A stretch of 64,000 nucleotides of DNA from Bradyrhizobium manausense. GTDB lineage: Bacteria; Pseudomonadota; Alphaproteobacteria; Rhizobiales; Xanthobacteraceae. Under the pieces are notes generated by a model. The model was given only the letters and a program-made list of their open reading frames with translations, searched no databases and was not told the DNA's origin. The position numbers were made by a program, and so were the translations under genes. Numbering within the stretch: the stretch's first letter is position 1; each line of letters begins with the position of its first letter. Shown here in pieces: positions 44,457-52,700 of the stretch. The stretch spans positions 1-64,000 of the forward strand of contig NZ_JAFCKB010000009.1 of the NCBI RefSeq assembly GCF_018130615.1. Reading direction: 5' to 3'.

Positions 44457-45437
44457 ATGATTACACCTCCGTCGCTCTTCTCTCCCGCTCAAGCATCGAC
44501 TGACGCATTTCCGGCTCGCCAGCGCCTCGCAATGTGGCGCGAGCTCTACGGGCGCAACATCGCCAACGTCGACATCGATCCGATCGGCGATGAGCCGTTC
44601 CATGCCAGCGTGACCTTCCAGGGACTGCCCGGCGTCGGGCTGGTCTCGGGATCGCGATCGCCCGCGCACTATCACTCCACGCGACAACATCTTGCCCGCG
44701 CGAGGGACCGCTTCGGGTTGTCGATGCTGATGAGCGGAGCCGCCACCACGCGACAGCTCGGCCGTGAAATCATCTGCCGGCCCGGCGCTGCCTCGGTCAT
44801 ATCGGGGACCGATCCCTCGGTGAGCACGATGCACAGCTTTGGCAGCTTCATCACCATCGTGCTGCCGCGACCGGAAGTCTCGGCGCTCGTCCCGGATCTC
44901 GGTGCTGCCTATGCGCGGCAAATCCCTGCCGAGAACAGCGCGTTGCGACTGCTGATCCGTTATGTGCAGACCTTGCACGAGAACGGCCCGCTCGAAGCAC
45001 TACCGGCAAAGTCCGCTGCAAACCATATCGTGGATCTCGCGGCACTTGCGATCGGCGCCACCGCCGAAGTGGCGCACGAGGCGCAGCGACGCGGCGTTGC
45101 CGCCGCACGGCTCCAATCGATCAAGGCGGAGATCCGCGAGCGCGCCGGCGACGGCGAGCTCTCTGCCGCGACGATTGCCTTGCGGCACGGCGTGACACCG
45201 CGCTACGTCCAGAAGCTGTTCGAGCGTGACGGCACGACCTTCTCCGAGTTCGTCCTCGCCCGCCGGCTCGAACGTGCCTTGCAAATGCTGCGCGATCCGG
45301 ATTTTGCAACGCTGACGATCAGCGCAATCGCATTCGAGTGCGGTTTCAGCGAGCTTTCCTATTTCAACCGCACGTTCCGACGCGCCTATAACGCCACGCC
45401 GTCGGACATCCGGCATGCGGCCTTGCGCCTGCGCTGA
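44457..45437 (+). CDS. AraC-family transcription regulator
   Basis: About 326 residues. The N-terminal part resembles the AraC-binding-like domain (LAMWRELYGRNIANVDIDPI, FHASVTFQGLPGVGLVSGSR). The C-terminal two-HTH domain is clear: DGELSAATIALRHGVTPRYV, QKLFERDGTTFSEFVLARRL, FATLTISAIAFECGFSELSY, FNRTFRRAYNATPSDIR. The start at 44457 is preferred; an upstream open frame belongs to the opposite gene. It is divergent from the two outer-membrane protein genes (248 bases between starts), a common regulator-target layout. Confidence 0.88.
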   Translation: MITPPSLFSPAQASTDAFPARQRLAMWRELYGRNIANVDIDPIGDEPFHASVTFQGLPGVGLVSGSRSPAHYHSTRQHLARARDRFGLSMLMSGAATTRQLGREIICRPGAASVISGTDPSVSTMHSFGSFITIVLPRPEVSALVPDLGAAYARQIPAENSALRLLIRYVQTLHENGPLEALPAKSAANHIVDLAALAIGATAEVAHEAQRRGVAAARLQSIKAEIRERAGDGELSAATIALRHGVTPRYVQKLFERDGTTFSEFVLARRLERALQMLRDPDFATLTISAIAFECGFSELSYFNRTFRRAYNATPSDIRHAALRLR

Positions 45438-45446
45438 TTTCGCGCC

Positions 45447-45803
45447 TTACGTCATGCTGCCCGGCATGAAGCACCGCACACGCGGGTGGCCGTCGATGTA
45501 GTGCTTCCACACCATGGTGCGACCGATCTTGTTCGGCTCGGTGATGACAGCTCCGTCGGGAACGACGACCCACTCCTGGTCGAGATGCACGCGGTAGTGT
45601 CCTTTGTCGGATTCCCAGTCGACATCGGCGACGATGTAGCCGTCGGCGTCCGAGCAGCACTGCCCGTACTCGCTGTGCAGGCTCTCGAACCAGGGTTTGA
45701 GCGGCGAGTTGGCATAGCGCCCGTCATCACGCGCCAGCGCCGATGTCGCCAACGGCAGCGTCAGCCCCAGCAATATTGCTGCACATGGCCCTGCAAATCT
45801 CAT
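45447..45803 (-). CDS. Small secreted protein of unknown function
   Basis: 118 residues. Signal peptide MRFAGPCAAILLGLTLPLAT ends before ALARDDG. The mature domain has GQCCSDADGYIVADVDWESD and VWKHYIDGHPRVRCFMPG, with two adjacent and one distant cysteine. It resembles conserved short periplasmic proteins of unknown function in rhizobia. Convergent with the AraC gene (gap nine bases). Confidence 0.75.
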   Translation of the reverse strand: MRFAGPCAAILLGLTLPLATSALARDDGRYANSPLKPWFESLHSEYGQCCSDADGYIVADVDWESDKGHYRVHLDQEWVVVPDGAVITEPNKIGRTMVWKHYIDGHPRVRCFMPGSMT

Positions 45804-46166
45804 CGTTGTCTCACGAAATCAAATCGGTGCCATGAGGAACAAGGAGGGGCCCTCACGCCCTGAAATGGCGCGAAAGCAACGACTCGCTCCTCCAGCAGCT
45901 TTGCCGAATGCTACGCAAATCCGGCGCCAATGCGCATTCCGGGCAACTACTGGCGCAGGCGTTGCCGGCATTCGCCTTTCGACGAATGCGTCGTCGGGCA
46001 GGACAGGCCACGCAACAGCCATCCACGTCATCGAAATGACGAGAGCAACAAAGCGTTCCAGAGGTGATGCAGGAGTAAGAAGAAATATTGCTTACAAAAT
46101 TCCCCGCCCTTGCGGGGAGTGACAGCGGCGCGTGTGGCAGAAGCCGTGACGGCTCAGCAGTGCTGC
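45804..46166. other. Gene-free stretch with a dispersed repeat
   Basis: About 360 bases. TCCCCGC (46101-46107) pairs with GCGGGGA (46112-46118), followed by GTGACAGCGG, the same repeat as at 32950-32990. The rest (45830-46095) has no supported frame. Confidence 0.55.
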
Positions 46167-46751
46167 CTACTTCTTCGCTGCCGGCGCCATCATTGCGCCG
46201 CCCTTCTTGGCCGCGGGCGCTGCCTTCGGCGCGGCCGCTTGCGCGGGGAGATATTTGGCGATGATCGCGGGATCGACTTCGGCCATGCTGGAATCCGGCA
46301 GGCGTTGCCAGGTCTCGTCCTTGCCGAACAGGGAAATGCCGAGGAAGCCGCGCATGGTCAGGACCTGCCCGTCCGGGCTCACACTCATCTTGGCTTTCCA
46401 GATGTTGCCGTCGCGCGGATTGACCACGTTGCCGCCCTCGTACTTCAACCCGTCACGCTTCATGTCGCGGATGAAGGAGAGCCCGAGCACCGGCTGATTT
46501 TTGCGATCGTCCGTGCACTTCGCGCAGACCTCGTTTGGATCATCGCCGGGACGCGGGAAGGTCTTGGCGATGACGCCTTCGAAGATGCCGTTGTGGTCGA
46601 TGAAGAGGAACCAGCCCACCGGCTTGCCATCCTCAACCTTCTGCCAGAGGCCCGCAGCGGTCGGCTGCTGCGCTTGCGCCGCAGCCGAGCCGAGCGTCAG
46701 CACGAGCGCCAGGAACGGGAGCAGCCGGAAGCTGCAAAAGAGATTCCGCAT
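46167..46751 (-). CDS. DUF2147 periplasmic protein
   Basis: About 194 residues. Signal peptide ([20 protein letters not shown]) then a DUF2147 domain: [40 protein letters not shown], then [39 protein letters not shown] and [20 protein letters not shown]. The family is lipocalin-like and of unknown function. An Ala/Lys/Pro tail ([13 protein letters not shown]) closes it. AAGGTG precedes the ATG at 46751; longer forms overlap the FNR stop and lack bias. Confidence 0.88.
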   Translation of the reverse strand: MRNLFCSFRLLPFLALVLTLGSAAAQAQQPTAAGLWQKVEDGKPVGWFLFIDHNGIFEGVIAKTFPRPGDDPNEVCAKCTDDRKNQPVLGLSFIRDMKRDGLKYEGGNVVNPRDGNIWKAKMSVSPDGQVLTMRGFLGISLFGKDETWQRLPDSSMAEVDPAIIAKYLPAQAAAPKAAPAAKKGGAMMAPAAKK

Positions 46752-46857
46752 TATGATCACCTTGCTAAGCCACCACTGCAATGGCCGCAGACTACGGCGA
46801 TTTCGCGAACGGTTCCAGCACCAGAAACATGGGATGTCGGAGCTAGTGGCGCCGTGG

Positions 46858-47895
<1,038 letters not shown>

Positions 47896-48058
47896 TTATC
47901 GGTTGGACGGCGCCCGGCGGGCAGAGGTGACCCTGCCTGTCTAGCCAACGGGGATGGATCAGGGAAGGCATAAAAGCAGGAGCGCCCCGCAGCCGCGCCC
48001 ACTTGCCGGGTCAAAATAACTGAGCTGTAACGAGGTTGGATATGACGGAGATCAATCG

Positions 48059-48526
48059 GTGAACGCACCAAGCCGCCTCGATACGACGCCGCGCCTGGAG
48101 GACTTCCCCTTTCGCCTCGGCGACAACGTCCGCTTCGGTGATCTCGACCCGAACCAGCACGTCAACAACGCGGTCTACGCCACCTATTTCGAGACGGGAC
48201 GCGTCACTCTGATGAAGAGCCCGGAATATGGGCTGACGCCGCCGGGCCTCGCGTGGATCATGGTGCGGCTCGACATCCATTTCCGCGCGGAGCTGCACTG
48301 GCCGAACACGATCGAGTTCGGCCTCGGCGTCGTGAAGCTCGGGCGCACGTCCGTGACCTTCGAGCAGGTCGTGTTCTCGAACGGGAAATGCATCGCATCG
48401 GCGAGGTCAGTCGGTGTCTTGCTCGACGAGGCGACGCGCCGGCCGGCCCCGCTGACTGCAGAGGTGGTCGAAAAATTCAAGCCCTGGCACAAGCGCGGGA
48501 TCGAGGTCGCGCCGCCGAGCACATAG
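48059..48526 (+). CDS. 4HBT-family acyl-CoA thioesterase
   Basis: 155 residues of the hot-dog fold, YbgC/FcbC-like group. The signature is VRFGDLDPNQHVNNAVYATY with the catalytic-type Asp, then FETGRVTLM; later IHFRAELHWPNTIEFGLGVV. The GTG start at 48059 has GGAG nine bases ahead. The acyl-CoA substrate is unknown. It lies between the FNR and ferredoxin genes but on the other strand. Confidence 0.85.
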   Translation: MNAPSRLDTTPRLEDFPFRLGDNVRFGDLDPNQHVNNAVYATYFETGRVTLMKSPEYGLTPPGLAWIMVRLDIHFRAELHWPNTIEFGLGVVKLGRTSVTFEQVVFSNGKCIASARSVGVLLDEATRRPAPLTAEVVEKFKPWHKRGIEVAPPST

Positions 48527-48562
48527 CAAAGAGATCACGCCTGGAAGACCAGGCCTTGAGGA

Positions 48563-48883
48563 TCAGGCCTGACGTTCCGGCGTCGCGACCACAAGCCCGT
48601 CGAGATCATCGCTCACCTTGATCTGGCAGGACAGGCGCGAGTTCGGGCGCACGTCGAAGCCGAAGTCGAGCATGTCTTCTTCCATCGGCGTCGGGCTGCC
48701 GACCTTCTCGCGCCAGGCTTCGTCGACATAGACATGGCAGGTCGCGCAGGCGCAGGCCCCGCCGCACTCGGCCTCGATGCCGGGAATGCTGTTGCGGATG
48801 GCGGCTTCCATCACGGTCGCGCCGTTCTCGACATCCACCGTGCGGGTTTCGCCCTTGTGGTCGACAAAGTGAATTTTGGCCAT
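48563..48883 (-). CDS. [2Fe-2S] ferredoxin, adrenodoxin/putidaredoxin type
   Basis: 106 residues. The cluster ligands follow C-x5-C-x2-C-xn-C: Cys40, Cys46, Cys49 and Cys86 ([15 protein letters not shown] and RLSCQIKV); Cys44 is extra. [20 protein letters not shown] is typical of the ISC/P450-type vertebrate-like ferredoxins. It delivers electrons to P450s or other oxygenases and is reduced by a FAD reductase, for which the FNR gene at 46858 is a candidate. In Rhodopseudomonas palustris I recall the same FNR/ferredoxin (palustrisredoxin B) neighbourhood. Confidence 0.92.
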   Translation of the reverse strand: MAKIHFVDHKGETRTVDVENGATVMEAAIRNSIPGIEAECGGACACATCHVYVDEAWREKVGSPTPMEEDMLDFGFDVRPNSRLSCQIKVSDDLDGLVVATPERQA

Positions 48884-48993
48884 GGGTGCTCGTGCTGCCG
48901 CGATCTGGGGAAAAAGGAGGGTCCGGGCTGTCCTATAACGGGTCGGTCAGGGCAGCGCTAGTGCGCAGTCCACCCGCATCTGTGGGCGCCGGC

Positions 48994-49368
48994 CTAGTGC
49001 TTGAGAATCACCGCAATGGCGGCGCGAGCCTCGGCGACCGCCTCTTTCAGCGCTGCAAAAGCGTGGGGCTGGTTATGCCCGATCCGGATCGCAGTCTCCA
49101 GGCTGGCAGCGGCATCCGCGACCGCGAAGGCGCCGATTCCACGCGCCGAGCCCTTGAGCTTGTGCGCGAGGGCACCGGTCTCGGCGGGCCGCGCCGTCAT
49201 GGCCGCCAGCAGCCGGACCGCCTGCTCGGCAAACATCGCAAGCACTTCCTGCTCCAGCTCGGCATCGCCGAGCGTCATGCGGGAGAGGTGGTCAAGGTCG
49301 AGCGGGCTGTCGATGGGCGCAAGCGGGGGCGAGGGCATCCAGTCCATCCGTTGCAGTTCAGGTGTCAT
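48994..49368 (-). CDS. Hpt-domain histidine phosphotransfer protein
   Basis: 124 residues with a single Hpt four-helix domain: LDLDHLSRMTLGDAELEQEV, LAMFAEQAVRLL, and the phospho-accepting ALAHKLKGSARGIGAFAVAD (His69), then AAASLETAI. It would shuttle phosphate from a hybrid kinase to a response regulator. No kinase is adjacent; a hybrid kinase lies 7 kb away. A TTAACCAT CtrA half-site lies 66-73 bases upstream of its start. Confidence 0.88.
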   Translation of the reverse strand: MTPELQRMDWMPSPPLAPIDSPLDLDHLSRMTLGDAELEQEVLAMFAEQAVRLLAAMTARPAETGALAHKLKGSARGIGAFAVADAAASLETAIRIGHNQPHAFAALKEAVAEARAAIAVILKH

Positions 49369-49433
49369 GGCGCAGGCCCCGGCATCGCGCGATGGTCCGC
49401 CGGTCCGGCGGTTCCTTCCACCGAAGCATGGAA

Positions 49434-49441
49434 ATGGTTAA
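49434..49441 (-). promoter_or_regulatory. CtrA half-site before the Hpt gene
   Basis: The minus strand reads TTAACCAT, the exact CtrA half-site, 66-73 bases before the Hpt start. A single half-site is weak evidence. Confidence 0.35.
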
Positions 49442-49567
49442 CGAAGTGTTCGGGTCTCTTTACGCAAATCCGCCCGATTATTGACGAAAAGTTGCCGCAA
49501 TCGGCCGAGTCCGGTGGAGAATTTCATTTGGGCCTAAGGTGTTAGGGCGCGATCCTGTTAACGATGA

Positions 49568-49582
49568 TTAAGATTGTCTTAA
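49568..49582 (+). promoter_or_regulatory. CtrA-like site TTAA-N7-TTAA before the giant protein gene
   Basis: TTAA-GATTGTC-TTAA, part of GATTAAGATTGTCTTAATC (a 19-bp inverted repeat) with a further TTAAC at 49558. It lies about 180 bases upstream of the start codon. CtrA control of cell-pole genes would fit. Confidence 0.45.
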
Positions 49583-49760
49583 TCGCGGGCATTTCATTCG
49601 CGACGCTCTGCCAATAGGATGTTGCGGAAATTGGCGGACAAGCCGTCCGGGTGGGGATGGCTCGGAGATCCGCGCAAGCGGCATGATCCGGACTGTGGGC
49701 TTGCGTAGCGCGCAGGGCTCGCGGGGGGACGCGTACAAGTAACGAGGGCTCGGACTGAAC

Positions 49761-52700
49761 ATGGCCAATACTCCCAAGAAGGTCAAAGACCCCACAGAAG
49801 TTGCGCTTTCTGCGATCCAGGAAGCCCTCAACATCAGCGATACGGCGGCCGATACCAGCCGCAACGCATCGATGCGCAACGAAACGGCGCCCCCGGTCGC
49901 GCCGCCGGCACCTCCCGTGTTCGACGAGCCCGGGTTCGAGCCGCGCCCAGCCGCCAACGAGCGCGCCGTGTTCGATCCGATCGAGGAACCACGTTCGTCG
50001 CGCCGCGCCGCCAACGACGACCGCGCCACCATCGGGCAATTGCTTCAGGCGCTGCAGACCGGCCGCCCTGCCCGCAACATCTATACGGGCGCGACCATCT
50101 TCACCGTCGTCTGGCTTGCAGCCTGCGCCGCGCTGACGGTCGGTTTCCTGCCTTCGATCCGGGCCGCCATGGGCGAGAGCGGCGGCGTGCTGGCCATCGC
50201 CGGCCTCGCCACGATGTTCTTCGCGCCCATCATGCTGTTCTACTTCCTCGCCAGCCTGGTCTGGCGCGGCCAGCAGATGAGCCAGGTCGCGCAGGCGATG
50301 GCACAGGTCGCGATCCGCTTCTCCGAGCCGGAAGGCTCGGCGTCCGATTCCATGGTCACCGTCGGCCAGGCCATCCGTCGCGAGGTTGCGGCGATGGGCG
50401 ATGGCATCGAGCGCGCGATCGCGCGCGCAGGCGAGCTCGAGACGCTGGTCGCCAACGAGGTCGCAGCGCTGGAGCGCGCCTATTCCGACAACGAAGTCCG
50501 CATCCGTGCCCTGCTCCAGGACATCGCACATCAGCGCGACAACCTGGTCGGCCAGGCCGAGCAGGTCCGCAGCGCCATTTCCGGCGTGCAGATCGACCTT
50601 CGCCACGACATCGCGCTGATCTCGGACGCGATCGCCTCGCGCGTCGACGAGGTCGCGAAATCCATCACCGGCGCGTTGGAAGAGCGTGGCGCCCACATCA
50701 CGGGCGCACTGAGCCATGCCGGCGACAACATGATCCTGGCGCTCGGCGAGCGCGGTGGCGATCTGCTCGACCGCCTCGAGGAGGCCAGCGCCGAGACCAC
50801 CCGCGCGGTGCTCGACGCCAGCGAGCGGCTGACCACCAGCCTCAACTTCAAGACCGGCCACGTCCACGACGAGTTCGTCGATCTCGCCGACCGCGTCCAC
50901 GAGATGCTGAATGAACGCATCGACCGCATCACCGGCGAGTTCGAGCAGCGTTCCGCCGCGATCGTCGACGGCATCTCCGAGCGCACCGAGCAGGTGCACG
51001 ATAGCCTGAAGAACTCGTCGGACTCGCTGCTGCTCGAGCTCGAGCTGCGCTCCAACGACCTCTCTGCCAAGATCGACGACGCCGGCAACCGCCTCGCTGG
51101 CCAGATCATGACCTCCGGCGACAAGGCCAGCGAAGCGCTCGACGCCACCGTCAACACCCTCGTCGCCAAGGTCGTCAGCCAGACCGAGACCGCGCACGAC
51201 TCGCTGTCGCTGCAGATGAGCGCGTTCGACGAGCTGGTGAAGAACCAGGGTTCCGAGCTGGTCGAGAAATTCGCCCGCGATTCCGGCACGCTGGGTGCCC
51301 TGATCACACGCCACATCTCCGAGTTCGACCGCACCGTGAAGACCTTCGGCGGTGAGATCGTCGAGCGCATGGGCCAGCGAACCCACGATATCCATGAGTC
51401 GCTGAAAACCTATGTCGACAATTTCGACACTCGCTTCACCTCCAACGGCGGCGAGATCACGGCCATTCTTGACCAGCGCCTGCTGCAGTTCGAGACCACG
51501 ATCGGCGAACGCGTTTCCCACTTCGACGCCTCGTTGAACGGCAAGATCGCCAGCCTCGATGGCACGATCGAGGGCCACATCAAGACCTTCGACGAGCAGC
51601 TCGGCGGCCGCGTCGGCGCGCTCGAGCAGTCGTTCGACGCCCGTGCGAAATCCGTCACCGAGACCATCGACGGGCGCCTCAATGCGCTCAGCACGACGCT
51701 GACCGATGGTGCAGCGCAGGCTATCCAGTCGATCGATACGCGGTTGACGCACCTCACGACGACGCTCACCGGCGGCGCGGCGCAGGCGCTCGAATCCGTC
51801 GACTCCCGCCTGACCAACCTGACGATGACGCTGACCGACGGCGCCTCGCAGACGATCCAGTCGATCGATACCCGCCTGACCCACCTCACCACCACCCTGA
51901 CCGGCGGTGCGACGCAGGCGCTCGAATCCATCGACTCCCGCCTGACCTATCTGACAAGTGCGCTGACCAACGGCGCCTCGCAGGCCGTGCAGTCGATCGA
52001 CACCCGCCTCACCCTCCTGACCTCGACGCTCACGGACGGCACGGCGCAGGCGATCGAGGCGGTCGACCGCCGTATCACCAGCGTCGGCGAACTGATCGAC
52101 GGTCGCAGCATGCTCCTGACCGACACGGTCACGGCGCGCTTCCAGGACATCCACCAGACGCTCGAGACCAAGGTCGGATCGGTGGCCAACGACATCGATG
52201 TCCGCGTGGCTCAGTTCGAAGACCTGCTCGGCTCCCGTGTCGAGGCCGTCGCTGGCCGCATCGAGAGCAGCGGCCGCCAGGCCAGCGAGGACATGATGTC
52301 GCGCGCCGAGATGATCTCGACCGCGATCCGCTCGCATGTCGAGGACGCCGAGCGCTCGCTGACCAACCTCGTGGTCAACACCAGCGAGACGATCCAGACC
52401 GGTGCGCGCACGGCGCAGCAGTCGCTGATGACGGTTTCCTCGGACGTCAACGCTCAGCTCAAGACGACTGCCTCCGATGTCAACGCCCAGCTCAAGATGA
52501 CCTCCTCCGAGGTCGAGCGTGCGCTGACTGCGGTCGGCACCGGTGCTGCGAACTCGATCCTGACCAGCGCCCGCGAGGCGCAGTCGTCCCTGGTCGCGGC
52601 CTCAGGCGATGCTTCCAATCAGATCAAGGGGCTCGCGGCCGACGTCGAGCGCACGCTGTCCGCAGCCGGCTCGGCCACCGCGGCCTCGATCCTGGCCGGC

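Larger units (their letters stand above)
49369..49760. other. Divergent Hpt/giant-protein intergenic region
   Basis: About 390 bases holding both promoters and two CtrA-like elements (annotated separately). The first part also reads CCGCCGGTCCGGCGG, a small palindrome near 49398-49412. Confidence 0.5.

Noticed and set aside
49542-52337. Open frame of 931 codons on the minus strand opposite the giant helical protein
   Set aside because: It is a mirror of the high-GC repeat codons of the plus-strand gene. The translation is Arg/Asp/Gly-rich with no domain, and the plus-strand gene has a start, membrane segments and a terminator.
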